A stretch of 64,000 bases of DNA. Source: Sabellastarte sp. h YS-2021. Its lineage: Eukaryota > Annelida > Polychaeta > Sabellida > Sabellidae. The stretch's first letter is position 1. Each line of letters begins with the position of its first letter. Positions 36,695 to 49,000 of this stretch are shown here, one piece after another. The position numbers and the translations under genes were made by a program. The stretch spans positions 105,976,221-106,040,220 of the forward strand of contig OZ024931.1 of assembly GCA_964017235.1 (NCBI GenBank). The letters are read 5' to 3'. The notes below the pieces were generated by a model that saw only the letters and a list, made by a program, of their open reading frames with translations, did not search any database and had not been told where the DNA came from.

Positions 36695-37505
36695 TGGAAA
36701 AAATGCCTCCTGGAAAAAATGCCTCCTAGAGAATATGCCTCCTAGGAAATATACCTCCTAGAATTAATGCCTCCTGAATATTTTGTGACCAGGAAAAATA
36801 CTTCCCAAGAAAAAAAGTTCTTTCAAGTATTATAACACTACAGGTTCACATTACAACTTGAGAGGCATCTTCATTTTTTCCACTTGAGTCTTATAGTCGC
36901 CAATGCCTGTCAAAAATTCATAGTCTTTTACCCATTTTGCTTAGCTGTACAAAGGTATGTAAGTTTCTCTTGTAAGGTTTTGCTGGTGCTTCTCACTCTT
37001 TTGGCTGGCTGCTCACCCCTGGTTTCCATTATGACAGGTGTCGTGTTTTTCTTGTAATTACATTTCTGCCCCTCCTAGTGCATCTAACTGTGATCAACTC
37101 CTTACAGAGGGATAACCTATGTTGTAATTTGATAAGAATGCATATTGTAAGCCATAAAGGCCACAACTATTTCATCAAGAAACCTCACAGCCATAAATCC
37201 TGCTTTTAAACTGGTCCAGAGAACAGCTGAAGAGATACCCTTTCAAGAAGATATTTGTAATTTGTACTTCATGATATTGTACGTTCTGATTTTGACTGTA
37301 CATATCTGAAATTAACATGTTTTTGATATTATACATTATAGGTTTCATATGTAACATGTTTACAAGTTGAAATAACTTTTTTTTCTCAGGAGGCATTTTT
37401 CCCTAGTCATAAAATATCCAGGAGGCATTCTTTCTAGGAGGCATTTTTTCCAGGAGGCATTTTTTTCTGTGAGGCATTTTGTCCAGGAGGCATTTTTTTT
37501 CCCGG
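36695..37505. mobile_element. Foldback element with short-tandem-repeat arms
   Basis: The left arm (36695-36782) is five units like AAAAATGCCTCCTGG. The right arm (37383-37505) is five or six units like CCAGGAGGCATTTTTT, the exact inverse. The 600-bp centre shows no coding domain. Arms made of short tandem repeats in inverted orientation are a foldback-type architecture. Confidence 0.7.
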
Positions 37506-37828
37506 ATTCTGTATGTTCTACATTCTTTGGTAATGTTCTCGGAGAAGAGGTCTCAAGTGAAAGGGTACACAGACATTTCTGTTCAAAATGTCATTAGTAT
37601 CAGACTTAAGTATAAAACACTAATTGAATGCAGTGGACTAAGATGCTTAAGAACTATTGTTTAAAATTGCTGATTGTGCTTCAACTAAAAACTTAACAAA
37701 ACCACTAATAAAATCCAGTGAACCAAAGTGCGTTAGACTTTTTGTTCAAAAGTTACTGATTTTGCTTCAGAGTTATTGCTTACAAGAAAAATCAAGTTAC
37801 AAACAAGTCAAGCTATAGCGCTAGAAAA

Positions 37829-38026
37829 ATGTTACTGGATTTATTGGGAAAGAAAAGTATGAGTTTATATATTGCAATATTTATGAATGATTTAGCAATT
37901 GAAATTAAAAATGTAGGCTTAGGAATAAGAGTAGGAGATCACGATCCATTCCACACTTCAATAATGCACAAAATTAAGACCAAACAAGTTACTGGACTTG
38001 TTGTAGCTATGGAAAAAGTAGCCTAA
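37829..38026 (+). mobile_element. LINE reverse transcriptase remnant, second family
   Basis: Open frame with YIAIFMNDLAIEIKNVGLGI then RVGDHDP. This resembles the L-F-x-x-F-I-N-D-L-A ... G-I-x-I-G-D segment just before the YADD box of some LINE polymerases. The YADD box itself is missing. Similarity by eye only. Confidence 0.45.
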
Positions 38027-39044
38027 TAACATATTTTAACAAAATGCTGTGAACGCAATACTTTTCAAGTTATAAGTGATTTAGTGCATCACTTCAGGAA
38101 TTTGAATGCATTAAAGTTTCAAAAATTCATTTCCCACTTGAGCTAAAATTAATTAAATGTAGAAGTCTAAGTGAAATGGAAGAAAGTAAAAAGAAAACAA
38201 TATACATTCGAAAGAACAGCATAAATATTCCATTTTTTTTTGTTCCACTTTTGCTTCACGCACACATATATATATCTCTATCATCTCCCTCCATCAACCC
38301 CCCCACTTCCCCCACTGAGGCCATTCTTTTTTCCACTTGCTTTTTATGTGCACTAAAGGGGAGTTGGGGGGTTCTTTCTGCATAGAAAGACTTTCCAAGA
38401 ATGTGCCTTTTGATAGATATCACACAAAAGCAAATACAGAGTTGGGGGGAGGAAGAAGAAAAGGACAAGTCATTCATTTCCACTCAGCTGGAGATACATA
38501 AAATGCTGTACAAGAAAAACTGTTTATGAGAAAGTGTTTTTTTTTTCAAGCATCTTATATTGTGAAAGAAGTCAGGTGTATACATTTGACCAATTTATAT
38601 AGTCTATGTGAACAAGTAGCTAGATTATCAACTCCTTCTACAAAACAAAAGTTGAATCAATTGAAGCTTTTTTTCCAAAAAGGAAAAGTTATATCCCCAC
38701 AATTCCAAAAGAATGGAATCAGAAGAATGTGGTTTTTTAATCTGCCTAAAATTGGGAATTTATATTATGTGAACACTGATCAGTTGCAATATGTTAATAA
38801 CCACATCAGTGCATCATAAATAGCTCATTTTTTTTCTTTGAAGATGTCATAACTTCACAAACACTAAGAGATTAGGTTTGCCAGACAGCATAAATATTTT
38901 TAAGTATACACATGCCAGGTGTGGTTTTAAAAAGTGTTAAAATAAATGAGGAGGGAGCAAGAAGTATATATATATCATGTTAAGATGGCCAAAGCCTCTT
39001 AAGTACAGGAATTTTAAGTGAAATGTTATACGAAATCTTACTTT

Positions 39045-39890
39045 AGTATAATCAATGTCAAGTCCGTTACTGAACAGTAAATCAGTTAGGGGCTGAAAAT
39101 CCTCATTTTTACGTCAAGATGGCCATGATTGTACTTGTATTGGAACTCCAAGGTGGAAAGAAAATAAGAATGTCCCTAATGTCATCTTTAAAAGTGTACA
39201 AAATTTAACTGAGCTCTGCTGAACAATACGATAGTTGGAGATTAAAAACTCCATAATTTCATTGCAAGGTGACCATAACTTCATCCATATTGCGACTTTA
39301 AGGTGACCATAAAATGAGAATGTCCCTTTTGTCATCCTTTATAAGTGTACAAAGTTTAGCTGAGGTCAGTTGAACAATAAGATAGCTGGAGGCCGAAAAC
39401 TTCCTTTTTTCACTGAAAAGTGACCATAACTTCATTCATATGGGGACTTTAAGGTGTCCATAAAAGCAGAATGTCCTTTCTGCCAACCTTTATAAATCTC
39501 GCAAGTTTTATTTGAAAAATGTACACATTAACTAAGCTTAGGGCTGAAAAACTCTACATTTTAAGTTTAAGATGGCTCTAACATTATTAATATTTGAATC
39601 ATAAGGTAGTAGGAGTGTTCTTTTGATGTACCTAAATATCAATATATGTTAGATTTTTAAAAAGATGGAAAAATAACAGGCCAGACAATTTTATTCCAAT
39701 TTGATGACTTTAGGGGGGTCATAGCCCTAATAATATTAACACTTTAAGGTCACCATAAAGTCAGGATAATCCTTTGGTGAATCTTAATATATATGCCAAG
39801 TTTGGTTGAAAAGTGTGGAAAACTAAGTGAACTGGAGGGTTAAAACCCACGTTTTGGTCATTAAGGTGACCTTAAGTTTGCAGATACAGA
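39045..39890. repeat. Diverged ~151-bp satellite array
   Basis: The phrase (A)GTGACCATAACTTCATCC recurs in diverged form near 39118, 39269, 39420, 39572 and 39717, about 151 bp apart. It is followed each time by CTTTAAGGTG(A/T)CCATAA and an AGAATGTCC-like block. Five to six copies with heavy divergence. Confidence 0.75.
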
Positions 39891-40365
39891 GCTAAAACTT
39901 TGGCATGTGAAAGATTATCAAAAAGTAGCTGAATAAGTTATTCCAACAAAACGCCGAAATCCTAACCGTTTTTGAGATACAGACCAAGTACCCATTTTTA
40001 AATAATTTACAAAAATAAAACGCCTCCCATTCACGTATCTATGGTGCGATTGATGAGAAAATCCTTTCTGACCTTGGAAATTTGGTCTAGAATGTACCAG
40101 AAAAATTTTATAGCACAGGTGTGTGTGGTTTTTTCTGAAACGCGATGACGGGGTGTTTTGGAGTTATGCTTAAGGTTACCTTAAGTAAAGCTTAAGGTCT
40201 GCGCAAAGTATCCCAAAAAATTTTCCCGCCCCTATAGTTTTAAAGAAAGATAAGAAGGAAAGAAAAATTTGAAAGGCTAAGAAGTTATTCAAGGGAGACC
40301 ATAATCCGGCGGCGGTGATCAGTCGAACTTCAGTGAAAACAAATAAGCGTCCCTGATGGGCCGCT

Positions 40366-40780
40366 TAATTACATTGGTTGCCTGTTGACCATCACTCAGT
40401 GTTTAAAACGATCACACCTTTCACAAGTTTCTTCACACTTGTTTTCCCCAAGTTTCATCCATCTACTCAAAATTCTGTCAGACAGTTTGGTTACAGTTTT
40501 ACTTTTGATACTCCCACTATTTGGAGCACTCTTCCTGTTGAGATTTGTGCATCTCTCTCTATTGCCTTTTTCAGAAAGAAGCTTAAATACTATCTCTACA
40601 CAAAGGTATATCCACCCTAGTCTTAATATCTCCCTGGCATTCTCTGTATAGTGGTTGACCCCTTTTATGTCCTTCGATACTTCAATTGGTTGTTTATTTT
40701 GGCGTTTTTGCACCTTGGAGTCCCTTGATAAAGCTGAGATTAAGCTTTATATATAAAAGGCCAATTAGAATCAGAATTGT
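40366..40780 (+). mobile_element. LINE 3' end (pol C-terminus and tail)
   Basis: LHWLPVDHHSVFK opens the fragment, then GYSFTFDTPTIWSTLPVEIC, SIAFFRKKLKYYLYTK and a stop at about 40620. This is followed by a 3' untranslated tail with GAGATTAAGCTTTATATA and AGAATCAGAATT. Probably the right half of the copy begun at 36370. Confidence 0.75.
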
Positions 40781-40882
40781 CAACAGACCTGCGATAAGAA
40801 AAATGGTAGGATTCAACATTATATTAACTGTAGGCTCAGAAAGATCTTAGTGATGGAGTAAAAATACAGTAAATACAGTATC

Positions 40883-41485
40883 TAATACCCCTTTCACACT
40901 AGAGGCAGTATATCCCATAGTTATATGCATCAGACAAAATCCCCCTGTCCTTCAACTAACACCTCATATCCATATCCAAACTTATGCCACAGCTACTCGT
41001 CGTCCTATTCATTGAGCATCCCATGAAAGTTTTGAAATGTCAAAATTCAGCCTCTAAAGGCTGTCCCTTGTCCACCCTACTATCGTCCCTGTGTCTGTGT
41101 ATGTCCATCCCTGTCCATCCATTTCACTGACTTTCTGTATATAAGTTTTTCATGTGGTAACTGATGGTTTGCCACTGATGAGACACGGTGTGTAAATGTC
41201 ACTAACAGTAGCATGAGAGTAGTACAAACCTTGATCACCTAGAGAAAACCTCCATTTACCTTCACTCACATTATGTAGCCGTCAGGCGAATACCCGATAC
41301 AAAAACACAAACAAGTAACAACCTTCAAAGGGTGTAGAATCACCTTATTTTGCCATCTATAAACTGTAGACACCATTGTGACACTACAGTAACCATACCA
41401 TCTGTGCATCAAATCTCAGAAGATATGAAGCGTCCTGAGAGGCAGTTCCACCACTGAGTAAAATTTGTAGTATGAAAGGGTATAA
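40883..41485. mobile_element. MITE-like element, family copy 2
   Basis: Ends TAATACCCCTTTCACACTAG and TAGTATGAAAGGGTATA are an imperfect inverted pair. The interior tracks 5283-5849, with CCCCCTGTCCTTC, AAATTCAGCCTC and GTTCCACCACTGAGTAAA in the same order. Confidence 0.65.
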
Positions 41486-43089
41486 GACTTTTTGTTTCAT
41501 GGATTTTTACTGCACATATGTGATTATGTGGTCTGATAATATACATCCAGGATTCCGATATGCTGACAATAAGAGGTCAAAGACGATGGCTGTTATAAAA
41601 GTCTTGTCATCCAGGTCAGTTTCAGGGACAGAATGAAGCAGTTTGAATAGATCAATCATAGATCACAAAAACTGTCTTGAGTTGTCCAAACTCTTGTTAC
41701 TGAAACTATCTATCTTTCCATCATCCTAAACAGAATGATCACAAGTATGTTCATAGATTTGACAAGCTGAACAGTAGTAGAAGGAATATTTGTAATTTGA
41801 TGGGCAAATTCAGGTAAAATACAAGTTTTTATGACAAGTAAGGGTTTCTTGTAGAGAGAATAGCTAAGAAAAGTCATTTCTTTAAAAAGTAAAACCCAAG
41901 ACATTATATTTACTGATAGTTCAGCATGTTTTCTTTTCTAATCCAAATCATCTCTTTCTAAACATCAAGTAGTTAAATGAGTACATGTATCATTTTAGGA
42001 GTAGCGCTTTAAACTTATGTGAGCAAAACAATGCTTAAAGACAGTGAACAAGGATTGTCTTTACTCACTTTTTAAAAGGTTGAATCATCTGATATTGATG
42101 TTGCCCCAGCAGAGTGGGAAATTAAAATTACCATGTGAAAATTGTGGATTTATTTTGTGTTGTTTAGTTAACAGACCAACTACTAAGTGCAAGAGGAAAA
42201 AAACATCAAATTTCAAGCATCTAAAGCTTGTAGCATACAACACAAAAAGTATAGTAGGTCACAAGACACAATTAATCACACATCTGCTTGTTTGTCAGTC
42301 TTTTCCCACAAGAGCCAACAGAATCTTCTTGTAATCTCCACTGCAGTGATGCTACAAATACACAGAAGTAGTATATCATGAATCTATTTCTACACATAAA
42401 ATGAGAAAGGAATCACAAAGCCTGCTTTGGAAAGGACTTCTATAAGTAATGGAAGATAAATTTCTTCCATTTTGGAAGGCTACCTTAAATATATCAAAAG
42501 TTAAGGAGGGAGGAAACATTACTAAACATTCTGTGGAGGACATTTCCTTAAATTTAAGGTAGATCCTTTGATTTCCTTGAAATTTAAAGGTTTCTGTTAA
42601 AAAGGGGAGCTTTATGAAACTTAGTTTCATTAAAGGAGGGAGATATTCAAGGAAAACCTTCAAGAGGACATTTATCTTAAGGAGACTTTGTAAAACTGGA
42701 CCATGACTTTGGGAAAGGTCAAACACAACTTTCATTTGCCTTGTCTACATCATGAATTTGAAAATGCCTTTTATTATATTGTCTTTAAATCTTCTTTTTA
42801 ATTTAGATTATCTACTGAAGCCTCTACAAAGAAACTAGATACTATTTACAAATATTCAAGTTTTTTCCAAGATTTTCAACAAAATTAATGAAGTGCACAC
42901 ACAGTTTTTAAATCACTCATCCCTCTTTGATCATTATGGCAGACATATATAAAAACACAAAGTTTCTCCCAGTGATGTGAAGCATTTTTGGTACACTAAT
43001 TAACCCCCATATGATCAAGTACACTGATGGGCTAAAAAATCCCTAGACTTCCTACAGATAATTTTTCAAATTTCACACTTTTTGGAACA
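41486..43089. other. Intergenic DNA, no gene recognised
   Basis: AT-rich. A minus-strand open frame of 119 codons (42735-42376) lacks a known domain and its text echoes an AAATTTAAGG-type repeat in the DNA, so it was not called. Confidence 0.4.
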
Positions 43090-43325
43090 ACAACAAAAAC
43101 AAGGCCAAAAGGGGTTTCAGTCTAATAGCGTGACCCGCAGAGCCAACAGAGACACGAGTAGTGCACCAAAGCGGTCACCCATCCCAGTACTAACGTAGCC
43201 ATTGCCACTTAACTTCAGTGAGAAGACAGATACTCATCATATTACGTCACAATTCATGAAAGCCTGGAGACAAAATAAAGTGATTTCTAGAACCACCAGC
43301 CAAGCTAGAGCTCACACTTAAAAAC
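43090..43325 (-). mobile_element. 5S-derived SINE, minus orientation, no tRNA head
   Basis: On the minus strand it carries the hairpin (AGTGTGAGCTCTAGCTTGGC), then the 5S-like block with GTTAGTACTGGGATGGGTGA followed by CCGCTT (about 43195-43160). It is closer to the 5S consensus than the copy at 10560-10922, with which it is collinear. No tRNA-like head precedes it. Confidence 0.7.
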
Positions 43326-45953
43326 ATTACACAGATCGGAAGTACACAGACAACAAAAATACTGTGGAGTGCATGTTTTGGTCATCCGCTATCTGGAGCA
43401 ATAATTGTAATATGACAATTCCATTTGGCAAATGAAACATTTTATTTAGATGATATTTTCTATTTGAATTGCTTCTGGGCTCGTCCACTGTTCCACCAGG
43501 AGTGTCCTCATTCAGAACACACATAAAATACTCACCCTCAAGGCATTATTCCTGCAATAAAAGACCCACAGATAAATAAAATCAGACATTCAAAGAGAAA
43601 AGCTGACTTCTATCAAATGTTGCCAAAACTAAAATATGCTAACCCATAGCTTAAGACTAACCTCTTTGGATGACCTTGAGGAATTTAAGAGTTCAAAGGT
43701 CACATTTATGCAGGTTAATAAATGGCATATATTCCATATATTAAAATGATAAATAATAGAACTTCTAAAAAGTGTGATTGGTCTTTAAATTGAACGTAAC
43801 AGACTGTAGGATTTTTGGTCTTGCAAAATAATGTATCAAAAAGTTTCAAAGTCTTCTTGCTTTACTTGTGTATGAAATGGCTTTCAAGTGAAAACATGGT
43901 AAAAACTTAAATTCTTTGTAAAATTCTTATTTTTTTAAAGACACGTTTAGCTGTAAAAGAAACTAAAGGTAACAAAAGGTGAAAAAGCAACCTTAACAGT
44001 GAAACAGGACGAACAAAAAAATTGTCAAATTTGATGATTAGAATCCCACTGTAGATCTTGAAAAAATGTTATGGTCATGAGTTCATATAGTCATAGGTTT
44101 CAAATCCTTGTCTTTTTAGTCCATTATACCCAAATCTGAAAGAGATAGATAAGTAAAATACTAGTATATTTAAAATATCTCTTCTGAATGGAAATCTATG
44201 TTACATTATGGATATGTTACAGTAAATATGTGAAATCAGTAAATACGCATATTTGAAATCTTCAGTAAATACGTGTATTTGCATATTTGGTCAGTAAATA
44301 TGCATATTCCCTGAAAATTTCAGTAAATATGTACATTTACTGTGTTTTTGGGGGGGGGTCCTATTTACTAAAATCACCATGAAGACTTTATATCTTTAAT
44401 GGTTGGGTATTATCTGCTATGTCTTTATATAAACAGTTATTTCAAACTGTAAATGACTTTGTCATATTCAAAGTTTGATACTTGTTTACAATCCAGCACT
44501 GGGATAAATATTTTACATCACTTTATAATCTCAAAAGCAGTTGTATGTGATATGTCATACAAAGTTGTAATTTTTTTTTTCATTTAAAATAAATTTTAAT
44601 GTAAATGGACAAGTTTATAAATTTAAATATCTAAATATTTGTCAAATGATGACATTTTATGTATAAGAAAGAACAAGCAAGGTAATAAATTAAGATATAT
44701 TTCTTGTTCAAGAATGGAATATCACTGTAGTTTTAACAATGTATTTTAACAATGTATTTCTTTTCCAAAAGTCACCAATAAAATTTAGATCTGTAATGAG
44801 GGTTGAATAAAATCTCCCTTTAATATTGTCCCTTTAATAGAGGAAGCCACACTATAATCATAGATGCCTTAAAAGGAATAAGGCCCTCTGAAAGACTGTA
44901 ATGAAATCCAATTAGGGGTTAGCTCGCCTTGTCATTGTAACAGCAATACTTTGATGAAGTAGCCAGTAAATACATTTAAGTCATATATCTACCAGAAAAT
45001 AGCAAAATATTAAGCCTTGATTGCAATAAAATAAAGAAATCACTCCTGATAATCTCTGGTTAATAATGAATTCTTAAAGAATACACGCAGACTTGTTTGG
45101 GTATAATTTGTTTTGTCTTAAATGATAAGGTAAAATTTCTGTTGAATAAAAGTACAGTTAAACATGTTAATATTTTGGAACTCATATTTAAATTAATTTC
45201 TAAAACAATTATTTATTGCCAATAAAAACACTTTTTGTGTATCAGTCACAGGAAAATGGTGAAAAGTGTGTGATCTTTAATCATCTGTAGGGATGTCATG
45301 GATACTTGGTATCTGTGGCATTGAAAATAATATAAGCTTGAAAGAAATAATCAATGAAAGCACATACTTAAACTTTGTAAACATAAATATTTAAAAGTCT
45401 AGTGCTATTTTTTTCAATATAATATATGCATGTAATGTACTGTAAAAGGAAGTATGCTTAGTATCATAATACGGCAAGATGTTTCAATTTATATAACGTG
45501 TATTTTGGTTGCAGCTCAGTATTATACATCTACAACCAGTAAAGATCAAAGTTTCATTTTACATATTTACTGAACGTGAAACCAGTAAACTTGTGAAATA
45601 ACACAGGTCATAAATCAGTAAATACGCTTATTTACTGAAAATTTTATGGAATATGTGTATTTACTGATCAAATCAGTAAATAGGCATATTTACTGAAAAC
45701 TCCATTAAGTAACCATATTTAGTGATGTCATATATTTTTACATAGTAACAGATATCCAATAGAAGTTTTCCAGAGTATAAACCCTCACCCATGGGTATTA
45801 CTAAAATATCATAAAAAACAATTCAGGATTCACGATCCAGATCCACGTCCAGACCAACTTTGCAGAGGACGAGCGATGCGTAGACCCCACCCCAAGGTTT
45901 TATGTACAAGCATTTGGGATGCATGCTAACTGCAGCACGAAGTCTGCCCTTAC
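43326..45953. other. 3' flank of annexin gene B with AGTAAATA repeats
   Basis: The last coding exon of gene B should lie here or further left but no GDTSGDY-like exon was found. Two clusters of CAGTAAATACGCATATTTAC-type repeats lie at 44218-44345 and 45555-45730. No other gene was recognised. Confidence 0.45.
44218..45730. repeat. Paired AGTAAATA/TATTTACT clusters
   Basis: Left cluster 44218-44345 and right cluster 45555-45730 each contain several AGTAAATACG and TATTTACTGA units; many are themselves palindromic. They bracket 1.2 kb of ordinary AT-rich DNA and could be arms of a foldback element. Confidence 0.55.
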
Positions 45954-46076
45954 TTGAATAAATTCACCCAGACTTTTGTGGTATTTGTTGAGGAATTCAG
46001 CTTTGATCTGGACCATGTCCACCTCACATCTGCTGACCACAATTCTAATTAGTGTTGGGTCATCTGTGCCAGCACC
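45954..46076 (-). CDS. Annexin gene B coding exon 11 (repeat 4)
   Basis: 123 nt, acceptor TTTTTTATTCAG, donor GTAAGG, phase 0 both ends. Encodes [20 protein letters not shown] and ends [10 protein letters not shown]. Reading through the donor would add 18 codons and reach a TAA at about 45900, which would give a truncated protein without the repeat 4 acid. Splicing to a further exon is the family norm. Confidence 0.93.
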
Positions 46077-49000
46077 CTGAATAAAAAAAACACAGGTGTA
46101 ACAAGTGAAATAATAGGAAAGACAGTAATCAGTTTCTTAAATAAAATAATGTCTAATTGCACAAATAGTGACACAATGTACAGAATGATCCACTTTATAA
46201 AAACTCAGATAATGGAGCTCACTTGTGTGGAGTAAAAAGTTTGCTATTGACTAACAATGGAAATGTTCTATATGTATTCATATACTACTCAGTAAATTTC
46301 AGTTTTGTTAAGTTAAATTTCAAGGAGACGGAAAAAAATGGTCAAGAAATATTTTAGAAAACTAGACCCCAGAAGGACCTTTAAAGATCCATTCTACTCA
46401 TCAGTATATAATTAAAAGGATCTAAAATATCATAAATTCCAGTTTAGACTAGGCCACTCAGAGAGTGCATAGCTCTGCCAATGATAAAAATCATTTTAAG
46501 AATGTCTGGTTCCAGACAATGGAATCATCTGTTCCTTGTACCATCATCAACATGTCCTTCATGAAATACATCCAAAAAATTATTTGGCAAACATACACAC
46601 AATCCTTTTGTACTAAAATGAACTTACAACTAAACAAATAAACGTACATAACCAAAAACCTAGACTTGCTCCAAGTCTTTGTATTTCTTATTCCACCAAA
46701 TCTGACATACATGGAATCATTATGAATTCATACAATACAATGACTTATCTTAAATACAAATGGTAGAAAAGTCATTTAGTCCTCATATAATACCTAAGAC
46801 AAAAGTACTTGAGCGAAGTCTACCAAAAACCTTACCTGCTTGTGGCGGAGCTAACTAAAGAATAGGGACCTGTGAGAGTGTCAGGAGGTAAATATAACCA
46901 ATTCATGCATAAAACTTGGGGGTCTGACATTTTCTTGTAACTCACCATTTATTGGCAACTCACAACCAAATTACAGGAAAGTATTTTTCAAAAAGATGGG
47001 AATTTGAGTTAAACATATATACCTGTGTCTGATTGTCAAAGTTCTTTAATTGAAATTTGTGATGTTATATAGAAATTGTGAGTAAGTAGAAGTATTTTTG
47101 TGCTCCCTCGAGATTCCATGTGATGACCCTTTCCATGGGCTCTGTCTTTTCAGTAGATTCAGAGCCCACAAGATCTGACAAGGCAACCACTAAATAGCAA
47201 GGAATGACAATAAATAACAAATAAGAAATATAAGATAATTGCCAATCGATTGTTAGACATGTTGGAATCTGTTGCAAAAATCAGAGATTATTATATAATA
47301 TTATGCGTATTGCAATAAAAACAGGGCTGGTATTCATGAAAAATCTTATTCTCAGTCTCAAACTCAAACTTATACTCAGTCTCAAACTCAAACTCAACCA
47401 TACGTAAGTATAAACTCAAATTTGGTATTCTCATGTAAAATCCTACGTAAGTATATGCTCAAACTTAAGTTTGAGTCTGAGATTGAGCTGAGAAATATTT
47501 TAGCCAATCAAATTCCATAATTCAATGCATGATGGAATTTGATTGGCTAAAATGAAATTAAATATTTATGAGCTTAATCTCAATCTCAAACTTAATTGGA
47601 GTTTGAAATATATGTAAGCAGTATATGTAATACTGCTTGGAAGGCTGGCACTGCTAATTCACTCTAAACTTTATATGTTATGTTCAAGTACAACTTATAC
47701 AATTTATAACTTGTACTAAATAGTTTAAACAAAGTATAATATTTTCAGTTCAGCTATGTTACTATTGATTGTTTATCTAAATTATCCTTGCTTAATAAAA
47801 TGATTACCTTTTTATTTCAGTTTGTAAAATTTCTTAAGAAAATTGATTTTTTTCTTCAAGATACAAAATATTGCATTTATGTGTTTCTATTTTAGTGAGA
47901 TGAAATTCAAATATTAAGTCATATTGCCAGTGTCTAATGTTAAAGTTAAAATGTATAGCATTCTAATGTATTTCATCATGAATAAGAACACAGAAAGGTC
48001 ACCCATTTAAATCCAATTTCTTTGATCAAAGCCAAAAAGTATCTATTTCATTTACGGATAAATAGTTAGCACCCTAGGCCCAAGGACACTGCTTGGGAAA
48101 TACATTTATTGAAGGAATTATTATTACGGTATTTTAATTCATACTGATAAATTGTTGGAAGGTCTGTAAGTCCGTACATGGGTGATCACTGAGATAAACT
48201 TTAGAAATTATGACACATATGGAGATTTGTGTCCAACCATGACAATCTTTCATATTTGATTTGAACTGTTTGTGCAAAAACACACAAACAGTATCTAAAT
48301 CAGGTATCCCAAAAATATATAAAAATAATTTATATGCTAACATTTCTGATATCACACCATATGTCAGGAAATATTCAACTCAATGCCATCACAGTTTTTT
48401 TTTTGTTTAAAATGGAAGTAATCTTGACACAAGGAATGCTAAGCCATAACAGATACTGAGTCCAAAGTGTGTCTCAAATCTTGGGTTTTTGTCTCAAGTC
48501 TGAACCCTTCTGAACAGACTAAATTCGTGGCTACTAAAAATAAATTCATGTTTCAACCACTCCCAGTTTTTAAGTCCAAGTTACAAGTTCCAATATCAAG
48601 GCCATTTGGGGCAATATATGGTCAGACTAAATCACTGTAAATCTTCAACATCTGATATATTTCCAAGAGCAATAAACTTCCTCAAGCAAAATAATGTTTG
48701 ATGACTATATAAGCCTAGGGACTTTGGGGTGTTAGTATGTAAAATAAAATCATTAAAGACTTAGAGAATGTTTCACTGTATCTATGTAATGTAACACAGA
48801 CAACTCACCTTCAATGATTTGTGGAGCCTTTCAGAAAAGTATCTTGCCTTGTTCCTCACACTTTTAACTGGAAATATAATTTCAAACTTACTATTATACC
48901 TATATATCACAAATGTAATTTCTTTCTCATGACTGTAAAAATTCAAGCAATTTTCAGGTTGGATATAAGTTTGTTGTTAATTCTATTTCACAGTCAGCCA

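Noticed and set aside
42376..42735. 119-codon open frame on the minus strand
   Set aside because: No domain is recognisable and the DNA has repeated AAATTTAAGG-like words; likely chance.
45900..45953. C-terminus of annexin B by read-through
   Set aside because: The donor GTAAGG fits and the extra 18 codons do not resemble any annexin end; kept only as an alternative.
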